Below the pieces are notes generated by a model. It did not search any database, was not told the DNA's origin, and saw only the letters and a list, made by a program, of their open reading frames with translations. A stretch of DNA of 64,000 nt from positions 2,170,001-2,234,000 of the forward strand of contig BTPP01000007.1 in assembly GCA_037102815.1 (NCBI GenBank). The letters are read 5' to 3'. Each line of letters starts with the position of its first letter. Position 1 is the stretch's first letter. Source of the stretch: Neurospora intermedia. Lineage: Eukaryota > Ascomycota > Sordariomycetes > Sordariales > Sordariaceae. Both the position numbers and the translations under genes were made by a program. Of the stretch, positions 26,601-38,821 are shown piece by piece.

Positions 26601-29322
26601 ATTCTTAATATATCTTCCGTACTTTTTTTATTACTATTTTATATCCTAATATCTATTAATTTGCTTTCTTCCTTCGACCTTTCTTCCAGTACAGGACAAA
26701 TTCCTCTATAATACTTGTAAATTCCCTATTAAATTTGCGAAAGGCGAACTTAAAATCCTTTATTATATTAATCCTTTTTAGGACCGATATCCGTTTTTCC
26801 AATACTTCCTTTATTTTTACTATATTTATTAGATTCTAATTATATTTTCCTTCCTCTTTTACTTTTTTATTTTTTCTTCTTATTTTAACTTAAATTTTTT
26901 AAGAATAGTAGTCCGAAGCGGTTTGTTTATATCTTTATACTCCTTAATATTCGGCCTTAATTCTAAATAATAATTATATATAATTAATTATCCTATCCTT
27001 CTCCTTTTGTATCATATTCTTAAATCTTATTAATTTATTACGGGGGGTAAATAAATTAAATCTTTAGTATTATACTTATATAAGGAGGTGAGCGGCCCCT
27101 AGGTTAATCCTATTTTTTAAATCCTAATTAGGATAGTAGAACTTATAATCTTCGATTACAATTAGGTTTCTTATTAGGGGTTTAACTTTAATAAATTCGA
27201 GGAGCGGCGACCCCTATTAATATTCTAATATTCTTTATATAAGGATAGAAGAGTAGATAGAAAAGACGGTCGTTAAATCCTTTAAACTCTTAAATATTAT
27301 TACAGCCCAATCCTTTCCGGTTTAGAAATTTAAGTCCTTTAAATTCTATTTTTTATTTATATATATTATTACCCTTCTCTTCTCTATATAATTAACCCCG
27401 AAATACTTCCCGCCTTTAAGATAATAAATATCCTTATTTAGATTTTTATCCGGCTCCTAAATTATTATAATATTATAGATCTCTTCTTATTCGAATAGAA
27501 ACTTTCCTTTTTCGTACGATTTCCCTACGTTCTAATAGAATATTTTTAATTAAATTATTAATTACCCTAAAATAGGGTTCCTTTTAGTCTTTTAATAGAG
27601 GATAAGGGTATCACTTCCCCGGGGGGGGGGGCTATAATTATATAAGCGCTATTACCGTTATATAACCGATTCCTCCCTACGTTTTATAAATATATATAAA
27701 TATTTATTAAACTTTACAGATTTAACGGTTTTAGCCGGGAGAATAAGCCAACGATCTTCTTCGGCCGTCCTCTCTTTATAATTCTTCTAATATATTTTTC
27801 TAAAGTAGTAATAGTACGGGAATTGGGGGGGGCGTTTAGAAGAATACCTTTATTTATAATTTTTATTATTAATTTTAATACTTTTCTAATTGGGTTCCTA
27901 CGGGGGGTAAACGTCTATAGCCTTTTAATATATATAATAAATATTTTTATAATTGCCTTCTAGAGAATAAAGTACTCTTTATAATTATACGTATAGTAGC
28001 CCTTCTTCCTATACGGTTTATAGTAAACGAGTAACTTATTATTATTAGATAGGTAATTTACTTTATTAAAGCAATTTCTTTTATATTTAGCTTCATTGTA
28101 GCGGGCGTAAATATCTTCTTAACGGTAAAATTTTACTATATATTTAATTCCCTAATATTTAAAGTATTATTGGATATTATTTAAGGCTTAGAACGGTTCG
28201 TATAGGTATACGCCGTTATTTTAGAGGAAGAGGTTATTTTAAAGGAAGTACGCCGCCAACGTAATAGCGATTTTTATTAGAAGTAGGCTTCTATTCTTTC
28301 CGTCCCTTTTCTTCTATAGCCGAATTTTAGTAATAGATACTTCTAGGTTTTTTTCCTTCGCTATATTCAATATAGTTTCCAATATAGTATAATTATTAAT
28401 ATTATTCTAAGGTACGCTTCGAACTAGTACGCTTATAGTACTTATAATAGTAAAAGTATTAGGGCTGAAAATTTCTTTAGCCTATATTTAGTTATATTAG
28501 TATTAGTTATATATAGATTTATTAAAGATAATTATATAATCTCCGGATATTAGTATTCTAGTAGCTATTTAGATTATTAGGCTAGTATGCTTTTTATTTA
28601 AGTATATAATTAAGGTCGTTTTTATATTTTTATTCGAATAGTTTACGAATTCGGTAGTAATTATTATTCTTTTAATAGTAAATTACTATTCGAGGTTAGA
28701 GGGGATAAACTTCTTAATAGTAGTAGGTAGTTATTAGAGGGTAGTACCGATTTTATTCGGGTTAGCTTTTATTATAATATTAGTTTAATATTTTAGTACC
28801 TTTTAGGCACCTTTTTTAATTTCCTTTAGAATATCCTTCTTTAAATTATCAAAATCTTTTTTAGTAATAAATTAGTCGGTTCCAGCCTTATTAGCCTCGG
28901 GTTGTATAGACCTACTTTTTTTAATATATATCTTTATAAATTCGAGAAGTAGTTTCCGAATTTAACGATAGTTCTCGGTCGAAACGGTATTATAATTTAT
29001 AGATTTATTCGCTTTAATAATAAATTTCTTTAATATTTCATTATCTTCCTTTATTTTGTCCGAGGTCTTCGTAGTAAGTGCGGCTTTAGGATTATTGTAT
29101 GTTGAGATTTCCGCGAACGGGTTATAGACGCTATTTTCGAATCTATAAGTACCGCCGTCGATAGCTATCGGCAATAATAATGCAACACCGTCGCTACGCT
29201 CGTCGTAGGATATCGTAAGGGACGTAAACGACCCTCCTAAATCGATTGCCGTTATTAGTTTTCGTTTTGGAGCACTCCTCGACCAGAAATTGGCGTTTCC
29301 GGTTTTAAAGTAGTTTGTTTTA
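23678..29322 (-). mobile_element. LINE copy B, 5' part
   Basis: This continues copy B beyond gypsy-1. Read from 29317 leftwards it shows the shared 5' UTR, ORF1 (open for 70 codons at 29174-28962, MPIAIDGGTYRFENSVYNP), the CCHC region and ORF2. In this copy the ORF1 end lacks the stop seen in A and C, suggesting a small indel. On the plus strand, 23683-23896 is the 3' half of exon 2 of the antisense gene. RIP-type stops occur throughout. Confidence 0.88.
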
Positions 29323-29588
29323 AATCTTTTCTTTTTAATTATAGTTTCGATAAAATCCCTCTAATTCGATACTATTTAGTATTTAAATTACTTTTAATAT
29401 ATCCTCTATACTTCTTTTATAGCTATTATATATTTTAATATTTATTAATTTACTTTCTTCCTTTAACCTTTGTTCCGGTACGGGACGAATTCCTCTATAA
29501 TTTTTATAAATTCTCTATCAAATTTGCGAAAAGCGAATTTGAAATTTTCTATTATATTAATCCTTTTTAGAACCGATATCTATTTCCG
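29323..29588 (-). mobile_element. LINE copy D, fragment 2
   Basis: This continues fragment 1 after copy B (TSD aatcttttcttttt) and aligns with copy A from about 3645 to 3885. The copia element ends it. A matching atttc at 29582-29586 and 36838-36842 is the probable copia TSD, offset by two bases on the left. Confidence 0.8.
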
Positions 29589-29775
29589 TGGTGGGTCTCT
29601 GGCATTCACTGGGCACAGCGGCATTCACTGGGCACAGCCCAGTCCCCACTCTGTGCCCTGCCCAGACCGCACCACATCTAGCCTTCCAGACTCTACCAGT
29701 CTCCCTCTTCCTCTTTCTTCTCCATAGCACTCAATCAATCGTATTCAACCGCTTAATCTCGTTAGTGATCTCACA
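29589..29775 (+). repeat. Copia 5' LTR
   Basis: This 187-bp repeat begins tggtgggtctc and ends gatctcaca. It matches 36651-36837 with transitions only. It includes a short internal duplication of the block cattcactgggcacag. Confidence 0.9.
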
Positions 29776-29790
29776 GGTTATGAGCCCTCT
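29776..29790 (+). promoter_or_regulatory. Copia primer-binding site (initiator tRNA-Met half-molecule type)
   Basis: The sequence ggttatgagccctct directly follows the LTR. It is complementary to the anticodon arm of eukaryotic initiator tRNA-Met (gggctcataacc), the half-tRNA priming known from Drosophila copia and relatives. The same motif occurs at the matching place in the nested element (32460-32474). Confidence 0.75.
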
Positions 29791-31426
29791 CTAACCTTCC
29801 CTGTGATCGCATTTGACGAGCGCATCTTCAAGCGCATCGTCGACTTCAACTTCAATCAAGCACTGCAGCACCGGGTCAAAAAGAAACAACCGCAACCTTC
29901 GTCGACTTAACAACTCGCCCGTTCGCCTACAAACCAGCCTCGCCACATAAAGATTCTCACCAATACTTATTGCACAGCGACTCCCTCGAACCAATTATTA
30001 ATTCATTCATTATCGAATTAAGCAATTCAATCAAATTAATCAAATCAATTAATAGTTAATCTAGCGACTACCAACTTTCTTCTTCTCAATATATTAAACC
30101 CTCCCATACCTACGACGACTACTAATTCGTTGCTAATTCCCCTCCTTAGCGACTATAATATCGCCAATTAATATGAGGGATTTATAACCGAACTTGACTA
30201 CTTTCAATTCGCTAAGTATATTTTTAATATAATTCTGGAGCCCAATAAGGCAATAAAGACCGAAAAGTACAACACCTAATAGACCAAACGTACTAATACC
30301 AATACAATCCTACTCTCTACCCTTAAGAACCCTAACGTCGACGTTATTTTAATTATCAATAATTGGGACAGAACTAGTAGAGACCCAAAGGTTACGTATA
30401 ACCTCATTCAATCTTACATCGCCCGTATTACTAAAGAGGTTTACAATAAAATCCTCGCCGAATATTTAACTATTAAACGCGCTAACTTTAATACTATAAC
30501 TTTATTCCTTAATTATTATACTTTACTACGCAAGTATATTAAGGATACGAAGTTCAAAATCGACGAAGACTTTAAAGTTACCTTCCTTTATAATACTATA
30601 AAGATTACCTACCCTATCGACGCTAAATATTGGATAACCGCTTTAAAAGCTAACGAAGTAAATATTGGTTCTTTCTTGGCCAAACTCGGTAATATTAGCA
30701 ACGTTAAATCACGTACCAGTATTAATATTAATATCCAAAAGTCGGCCGGTAATAATAACAATACCAACAAAACTAACAACAGTAATAGTAGTACGACCGA
30801 CAAAAAGAAAGATAACAGCAAGCGAATCGACTATACTAACTGCGATAAGAAGATCTACACTACTCAAAAGCACATCTTCTATAGCCATTACATTAATAAG
30901 AAGGCGGAGATCTACTAGGTCTACTTCCCTAAGAAGGCGCCTAATATTTGGAAGCCTAAGAAGGATATATTAGCCAAAAAAATAGCCGCCGCCGCTAGTA
31001 CTAGTGCTCTCACTAATAACACTTCAACCAATCTCACCACTCCTACTACTACTATTAATTCTACTTTATTATATAGAAATAGAATATTTATAAGTATATC
31101 GAATATAAGTAACAATATAGATTTTTACTAGAGCCCCTAACTAACGCCGTTAAATGTATTGACTATACTCAAAATAGTTAATCAATCGATTATTCTCAAT
31201 TATAATTTCAACATGCCTACAATAATTCCGCTAAAGTCTAACAAACTTAAAGGCAATTACTAAATAATATCAAAGATCTAATTATTTATAATTCTAATTG
31301 CGCCAATAATATTTTCAACCACCTTACATAATTTACAGACATACAACCACTTCCCCATCTAGCAATTTATACGATTAGCGACGGTACCTCAATTTACGCT
31401 TACCATATTAACACCGTTGAATTAAC

Positions 31427-31583
31427 TGTTGGAGGCTGGAAAAGCGACAACGCAAAAGGCTTGATTCTGGAGTTGTCTAACGGAAGAGGGAAAACGGAAA
31501 CCAGGGCAGCCTAAATACCTGGAAGGGAGTGCCAGTGAATGGGCAAGGCCAGTGAAGGCGGCCTAGGGTACGGACTTCCAATA
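31427..31583 (-). repeat. LTR (left) of the nested non-autonomous element
   Basis: This 157-bp repeat pairs with 32475-32631. Confidence 0.88.
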
Positions 31584-31814
31584 CACCCCCGTAGGCTGGC
31601 CTGACGAAGCCTGGCTCCGAAGAAAAACCTCTAACTATATACATTGTGAAATCCTTTCCCAAAAGGTTAAAAATGAGGGTATTTCCATCTCCTCCTCTTT
31701 CTTCCTTGCTTTCTCTAATTGGGATTAGGGTTGGTGAAATACTCTTCGATGAGTTGGCTTCTTCTCTTTAGTTACTACCCTTGGGTATTGGCTTCTTTGG
31801 ATCGGGGTTTGAGG

Positions 31815-32098
31815 TTTGCTACCAAGACTGAGGTAGACTTTCGATGCCATCGTTGAAAGGATGGACTTGAGCTTTGCTACGACTGAGGTGGACTTTCGAT
31901 GCTATCGTTGAAAGGATGGACTTGAGCTTTGCTACCAAGGTTGAGGTAGACTTTCGATGCCATCGTCGAAAAGATGGGCTTTTAGATTGCCATCAAACTG
32001 AAGGATGGGCTTGAGCTTTGCTACCAAGGTTGAGGTAGACTTTCGATGCCATCGTCGAAAAGATGGGCTTTTAGATTGCCATCAAACTGAAGGATGGG
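31815..32098. repeat. Tandem repeat, about 60-100 bp units
   Basis: Units built on gaggtagactttcgatgcca and gatgggcttgagctttgcta recur about four times, and the last two long units are nearly identical. They make up part of the interior of the non-autonomous element. No function is apparent. Confidence 0.8.
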
Positions 32099-32100
32099 CT

Positions 32101-32220
32101 TGATTGCCACGGGGTATTAGTGGACTTTGTTAATTGCCACGGGGTGTTAGTGGACTTTGTTGATTGCCACGGGGTGTTAGTGGACTTTGTTGATTGCCAC
32201 GGGGTGTTAGTGGACTTTAT
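32101..32220. repeat. 30-bp tandem repeat, four units
   Basis: Four units start at 32101, 32131, 32161 and 32191 (gattgccacggggtgttagt then ggactttgt) with only one or two differences each. Confidence 0.92.
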
Positions 32221-32459
32221 TGGTGAAAGAAAGAAAGCCGGGTAGAGAGAAGGTGACTTTAGTTGAGTTGAGTTGGATTTGAATAAAAAGGTGACCATTT
32301 TGGTAATTTTGGTCAGAAGGTGGATTTTGATTTTGAATCGATGGTGAAAATCGTCGTTTTCCTTGGAGGTTGGGATTTGCTGCCCTCCTACACCCCCGTA
32401 GATGGAAGGAAGGTGTAGGAGGCTAGAATAGCTTCCGAAAAGGGTGCGCACGATACGCG

Positions 32460-32474
32460 AGAGGGCTCATAACC
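32460..32474 (-). promoter_or_regulatory. Primer-binding site of the nested element
   Basis: On the minus strand, ggttatgagccctct follows the right LTR directly. It is identical to the copia primer-binding site at 29776, which fixes the orientation and suggests the same initiator tRNA-Met half-molecule primer. Confidence 0.75.
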
Positions 32475-32631
32475 TGTTGGAGGCTGGAAAAGCGACAACG
32501 AAAAAGGCTTGATTCTGGAGTTGTCTAACGGAAGAGGGAAAACGGAAACCAGGGCAGCCTAAATACCTGGAAGGGAGTGCCAGTGAATGGGCAAGGCCAG
32601 TGAAGGCGGCCCAGGGCACGGACTTCCAACA
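32475..32631 (-). repeat. LTR (right, 5') of the nested non-autonomous element
   Basis: This 157-bp repeat pairs with 31427-31583. It ends cttccaaca and is followed by the ttaac TSD. Confidence 0.88.
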
Positions 32632-35600
32632 TTAACTATAGCCACTTTAAACAATATAACCATTAAAGTTAGAATTAAGGACTACATCTACAGTCCCTCT
32701 ACCCCAATGAATCTATTAACTACGAAAAGTCTTCTAAATAATAATATAGTCTAGAACATAAAGTCCAACCAGATATTAGCGTACGGCAAAGTTACAATAC
32801 AATGTAAATAGATCAACGACCTTCCCGTCCTTCTAATATATACTCAATTAAACTTTCCCTAAAACGTTCGCTATACTATAATAGCCTCAATTAATTATTC
32901 AATAATATATCGTCGCCTTATATATACAGGCAAAAACTAGGTTCTTAAAACTTATAAGGCGGCCGGTATTAAATTAAATAATACCCAAAACTATTTCTAT
33001 AAAGCTTATATCAAAGTAAAAGCATATAATATAATCCCTAAAATCGCTAGTAAAGTAACAACCTAACTCATAGCTTCTATCTACATCAATATCGTCTCCT
33101 ATACTCTCCCCGGTTATAAAAGCTATAAATATATAAATCATTTTATTAATTAAATTACCGGATTCTACTAGGCAAGATTTATAGTCAACAAAGGCGATGC
33201 CTTTATATAGATCAAAGAGTCTAAGAAGTAGGCTAAGCTTCAAAGCGGTAGCCTTAAAATTTGGGCATTTAGTCTTAATAGCGGTCCAAAATTTAACTTT
33301 AGTACTAGGGAATTTGAATGCAATAAAATAGTTGAGTAGGCACGTATAGAAGGCATCGAACTTCTAAAGTCAATACCCTATACTCTATAAATGCAAGGAA
33401 AAATCGAAAGAGCTAGCGCTATTATTATACAACGTACTAGAACTTTAATATTAAACTTAAATATCCTAGAGCATCTATAGCCATTTATAGTAGACTACAT
33501 TGTTATAATATTCAACCTTCTACCCTTAAAGGCTTACGGTAGCCGGAATTTATAGGAATTACTCGTTAAAATAATTAACTTCCTAAACGAAATTAAATAA
33601 CTATATTTCAAATATTTAAAATCTTACTGCTATATAATTTACTACTTTATTAAATTAGAAAAGCGGCTATAAGGCAATAAATTTCGTACTAGAGCATAGA
33701 AGGGTTATTTCATCGGTTTTAATAATATCTACGGTTGTATTATATTTATTTAGAATCCCTATACTAGCGAGATCGTTAGAGCTAACACAATAACCTTTCT
33801 TAAAAAGGATCTAATCAACTACAAAAATCTAGTCCGCAATAATAATAATAATAACGTTGAATATTACATCATCTTTTCAAACCAAACGGTCGATAAAGTC
33901 AATAAGGTAACTAATAGCGGTTATTAAATCTAGGTCAAAGTAAATAGTACAATACCACAGCCATATTTATAGAAGGTAGTCGAGTTAAACTAATAATAAG
34001 AAATTAAAAAAACGCAAGAGACAACAATTATACTACCACTCTCGCTAGAAGTTATACTAATACTCTCAACTACTCTAATCGCGCTAATTACTGTAACCAC
34101 TCTAGTCGCTTTAACTACTCCAACGACCATAGCACCTCCCTACAATACTCCAATCAATATAGTACTACCAGTATTACCGTTACTAATACCAACTCTATTA
34201 CCGTCCTTAACCCTAATTCCGGCTCCAACAACCTCGCCAACGCACTCATCGCTAAATCCGCTACAACGTCAACCAACAAATTTACTAATCAGGGAGACTA
34301 TCGAATGTAACGATAATAACCTTCTTAATTTTAAAGATTTTAATAAAGAAGATCCCGTACCCCGTAACCAATACAATTCTAATAAAATAATTATTTATAC
34401 TACTCTAGGCACCCCGCTACCCAATAGTCTTCAACAACCAATTTTAGAAGTTTAATTACTACCGATTAATATACCGAACCCTACTCATATACAATAATAT
34501 ACCCCATCGCTAGCATTGCGAATTAGTAAGCTACAATTTCGATTAAACTTAGAGAAATAAGCCTCGAATTCGGGCCCTCCGATCTCAAATACAGGCTCTC
34601 CAATTTCGAATTCGGGCCATATAATAATTCCGCTAAACCCTGTAATCTAATAATCTACCCAAATACAGCCAAGATAGAGAAGTTAACCCTCTAAATCTAG
34701 TGCCTAGGCACTACATACAGAGGTAAGCGAAGGCAAACCTTATCGCTCTATAGCTAAGCTAGCAAATTATAAATATAATATTCAATGGGTAAAAGATAAT
34801 AATAGCAATATTATACAAAACTCAATAATACTACCCAACAACTTTTACGGCACAACAGAGGGTCGTCTGATAAAATATACAACACCTATATACTATTTTA
34901 CTACCGTTAAAATCAACTATAATATAGCAATTATCGCGGCCGATAAAACCCAACGTTTTATACCTAAGAATTATCGAATTGCACGAAGGTAGGATAATTT
35001 TAAATTATATTAGTTACTTACTAGAAGAAAAATTAAAGCACTCGAAGACAAGGGAGTCTATACCTTAGTCCCTAAATTTAGAAAGATAGAAGTTCTACTT
35101 AGAAAATAGGTATATAACGAGAAGTATAATATTAATACTAAAAATTAGAAAGCCAAAGCTAGATAGGTAGTCTATAGCAATTTCGAGTAGGGTAACTAGG
35201 CAATATAGGAAATCTATATAGCAGTAGCACACTCAATTAATATTAAATTATTTTTGGCTATTATAGCTATAAACGATTATAAGTACTGCTAATTCGATTT
35301 CAATACTACTTTTTTAAACGCCCCTATACCCAACGATATCCAATATTACATTGAATAACCAACAATACTCGAAAAGCCTATACCCGGTTATAATAAAGAA
35401 GATGTAGTATACTAACTTACTAAAGTACTCTATAGTCTTAAACATTCCCCACTTTATTAGTTTAATACTTTAGTACTAGTATTTAAAGAAACTAGATTTC
35501 TACTAGTATTAGCAAACTTATATTTACTTACTAATAAAGCGCTAGGAGGACAATTAATATTATATATTAATAACCTTCTTATCGCCACATTAACCGTAGC

Positions 35601-36650
35601 TATCGTTAATTAAATTAAAAACTAGTTAGCTAACTACTTTAAGCTTAAAGAGTTAAGTCAAGTACGCACTTTCCTAGGATATAATATTGTAAAGGACCGT
35701 TAGGCTCGCACAATCTTTATATCCCAACAATAATATATTAAATTAATTATTACTAAATTTAATAATAGCAAAACTAAACTCTACAACATTAAAACACTAT
35801 AGCCACCGGACTATAAGATCTATAGGGGTAATAATATATTACTAAAAGAAGCTAAATCTTACTCTAAAAAGACTAGCTCATTAAATTGGTCATTAATAAG
35901 TACCCGGCCAAATATCGCCTTTACTATCAACAAACTATTAAAGGGTATTAAGAAGCCTATTAACCGCCACCTCGCTGTTATAACGCATTTATAATAGTAT
36001 CTATCCGAATATCCCAACTTAAGTATTAAATTGGGCGGTATACTCTCGCCGTTAATAGCTACATCCTTCTATACTTATATAGATACCTCCTTTACTAATA
36101 ATATCTTTTTAAAGAAGAATATAGCTAACTATATTATATTCTTTACTTATAGCCCCGTCCTTGAGAAGTCTAAACGATAGAATCTTATTACAACTAGTAC
36201 AATAGAAGTAGAGTTTACCAATCTAGTTCCAACGGCCAAGGCTCTCGACTAGGTTAATAGTATATTCAATAATTTAAACGTAAATCTAGGACTTTATAAA
36301 ATTAATAGGATTCTTTATACCGATAATAGTAATTAATACTAAAGACTAGATTCTAAACCCCAACTTACCAACTAGAAATAAATATATCGATATACGATAT
36401 AAATAGTTAATTTAAGAGGTGGTAAATTTGAAGGTATTTACAATTAAATATTTACCGGGTATTAAAATGCCGGCTTACGGTCTAATAAAGCTATTAAAGC
36501 TAGATAAGTACGTAAGATTTATTAAATTAATTAGTATAGTTCAAAAGAAGGTTCCCTAGGCTTGATCAACACTATAAAAGATATTACAATATAAATAGTA
36601 TATAGAGGTTTAAACATTCTTTAGCAATCTTCTAGTCCATAGGGGTATAT

Positions 36651-36837
36651 TAGTAGGTCTCTAGTATTCACTAGGCACAGCGGCATTCACTAGGCACAGC
36701 CCAATCCCCACTCTGTACCTTACCCAAACCGCACTACATCTAGCTTTCCAGACTCTACCAGTCTCCCTCTCCCTCTTTCTTCTCCATAGCACTCAATCAA
36801 TCGTATTCAACCGCTTGATCTCGTTGGTAATCTCACA
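36651..36837 (+). repeat. Copia 3' LTR
   Basis: This 187-bp repeat pairs with 29589-29775 and is preceded by a short purine tract (aggggta). It carries more transitions than the 5' LTR. Confidence 0.9.
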
Positions 36838-37884
36838 ATTTCTCCAATACTTCCTTCACTTTCACTATATTTATAACATCTCAAGCATATTTTCCCTTCT
36901 TTTCTACTTTGTTAATTTTTTTTCTATTTAGATTTAAATTTCCTAAGTATAATAGTCCGAGCTAATTTATTCGTATTTATATACCCCCTAATATTCAATT
37001 TCAACCTTGGGTAATAGTTATATATAATTGATCGTTTTATCCTTCTCTCTTCATATTACATTCTTAAGCTTTCGTAATTTATTATAGGGAGTAAATAGAT
37101 TAAACCTTTAATATTATACATCGATAAGGAGGTGAGCGGCCCCCGGGCTAATTTTGGTCTTTAAATCCTAATTGGGATAGTAGAAACTATAATCCATAAT
37201 TGTAATTAAATTTCCCGTTGGGGGTCCGACTTCGATAAATTCAAGGAGCGGCGACCTTTACTACTCTTCCGGCGTTTTTTATATAAAGATAGGAGAGTAG
37301 ATAGAATAGACGGTTATTAGGTCCTTTAGGCTCTTAAATATTACTACGGCCTAGTCCTTTCCGGTTTAGAAATTTAAGGCCCTTAAATTCTATTTCATAT
37401 TTATATATATTATTGCCCTTCCCTTTTTGATATAATCGACCCTAAGATATTTCCCGTTTCTAGAATAATTAATAATAGTAGGTAATTATTAGAGGGTAAC
37501 ATCGATTTTACTCGGGCTAATTTTTACTATAATATTGGCCTAATACTTCGGTACCTCCTAAGCGCCTTTCTTAATTTTCTTAAGAATATCCTTCTTTAAA
37601 TTATTAAAATCCTTCTTAGTAATGAACTGATCGGTTCCAATTTTACTAACTTTGGATTATATAGACGTACTTTTTTTAATATATGCCTTCGCAAATTTAA
37701 GAAATAGTTCTCGAAATTAGTAACAATCTTCGGTTAAAATAGTATTATAAGTTATAGATTTATTTGCTCTAGTAATAAACTTCTTTAATATTTTATCATT
37801 TTCCTCTATTTTATCCGAAATCTTCGTAGTAAATACAGCTTTAGGATCGTTATATACTAAAACTTGTGCAAGTAGGTTATAGAT
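36838..37884 (-). mobile_element. LINE copy D, fragment 3, with internal deletion
   Basis: This aligns with copy A from about 3885 to 4515. At about 37468 it jumps to the equivalent of 5812 and continues to about 6230, so roughly 1.3 kb covering the start of ORF2 and the end of ORF1 is missing. Gypsy-2 interrupts it at 37884 (TSD tagat). Confidence 0.78.
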
Positions 37885-38228
37885 TGTTACGGTTCGCTGG
37901 GATGCTCAGAAACTCCAAATATCCATTGATGTAATCAATAATATTAAAGTAAGAAAGTGAGATGCAGAAGGGAAGTAAGCGGCCGTTGGCCGGCTTAGAC
38001 AGGGATTCTTTTATGTAAGAATCCCTGGTCCGAGTAGGGCCCACCCTGGCTTGCAGGGTGGGCCGTCCTACTTCCCGGCAGCCGTCTGCCAATGGCATAC
38101 GATTGGCCTACATTCTAACTATAGTATTAGTTATACCCTAGCTATAGCACCGGACTAGGCATAGTTTAATTGAGCTATATGCCAGCCTAGTACCCTATTC
38201 TATAGCTAATTGTATATATCCGGTAATA
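37885..38228 (-). repeat. Gypsy-2 LTR (left, 3')
   Basis: This 344-bp repeat pairs with 48680-49023. It holds GC-rich hairpins such as agcggccgttggccggct (near 37978) and gcccaccctggcttgcaggg (near 38039). The outer half is nearly unmutated and the inner half is AT-shifted. Confidence 0.9.
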
Positions 38229-38706
38229 AATCCCGGCTTATATATAAAAAGATTACTATCCTTAGTAATACTTCAATCCTTCTTTCGAGTACTCCTCCGG
38301 GTAGCTTTCCTATTAGAATCCTCCTTTCTAGTACCCTTTTTCCTAGAGTCCTTCTTATAATAACTATTATATTTATTCCAATAGTCGGCAATTAGCCGTA
38401 GTATATTCTGAAACTATTCCTTAGTCTATTACTCGTTATCTTTATTACTATATCCCTTCCACTTAATCTAATACTTTATTTTCCTATTTCTTAACTCCTT
38501 ATAAATCACTACCCTTTCTACTTTGAAATAGCCGTTCCTTGGCCGGAGCTAGATATAGCCAACGAAGACAGTGAAACGCCTATAAATTTAACCTAAATTT
38601 AAATAACAAAAGGTTTAAAGAATTTAAGTTAATAATTATTTTCTTCTATTCTAAAATACTAAGAATATTATAAATAAGCTTTTATTAATATTAAAAAATA
38701 TTTATT

Positions 38707-38821
38707 TGCAGGGGCCTCGCCGGCCCCCTGCACCCCCGGTCACTAACCCTAACCCTAATCTTCTACTATTTAGAAAAAACTATTTACAAGCGGGGGCCTC
38801 TCGCCGGCCCCCTGCACCCCC
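38707..38821. repeat. Duplicated GC-rich block
   Basis: Two direct copies (38707-38737 and about 38788-38821) share ggcctcgccggccccctgca then cccccgg. They sit in a strongly AT-rich setting and each is followed by CCCTAA-type units. Their lack of transitions suggests that they escaped RIP. Confidence 0.85.

Larger units (their letters stand above)
31427..32631 (-). mobile_element. Small non-autonomous LTR element nested in copia
   Basis: This 1,205-bp element has 157-bp LTRs (tgttggagg...cttccaaca) and a perfect 5-bp TSD (ttaac, 31422-31426 and 32632-32636). The primer-binding site next to the right LTR shows that it reads on the minus strand. The 891-bp interior has no retroviral-type coding sequence, only tandem repeats, so it fits a TRIM or small LARD moved by a copia-type partner. 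It looks structurally whole. The LTRs differ at only about four positions and RIP is almost absent, so it is recent relative to its host. A 126-codon open frame (32451-32071) merely reads through the repeats. Confidence 0.85.
29589..36837 (+). mobile_element. Ty1/copia LTR retrotransposon, fossil
   Basis: Two 187-bp LTRs (29589-29775, 36651-36837) bound the element, which sits in LINE copy D. Without its nested 1.2-kb guest it is about 6.0 kb. Parts in order: a primer-binding site directly after the LTR, gag-like region (about 30.1-30.9 kb) with a former CCHC knuckle near 30.83-30.88 kb, integrase region (about 32.6-33.9 kb), reverse transcriptase (about 34.9-35.8 kb) and RNase H (about 35.9-36.3 kb). 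The integrase-before-RT order and the RT style identify copia. It is broken by dozens of RIP-type stops. The first 400 or so bases, including the 5' LTR, are nearly unmutated. It is younger than LINE D and older than the guest element. Confidence 0.88.

Noticed and set aside
30609-31115. Hydrophobic minus-strand and overlapping plus-strand frames in the copia element
   Set aside because: They overlap the gag-like region, where the family's normal coding strand and frame are recognisable. The others are shadows.
31815-32220. CRISPR-like array
   Set aside because: The units are contiguous tandem repeats without unique spacers, in a eukaryotic LTR element.
32071-32451. 126-codon minus-strand frame with a repeated STNTPWQ-type motif
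   Set aside because: It reads through four 30-bp tandem units in a non-coding LTR element. The regularity comes from the DNA repeat.
38206-38395. Two overlapping 61-codon frames on opposite strands
   Set aside because: They are equal-length mirror frames in AT-rich sequence spanning the LTR edge, with no conservation and no context.
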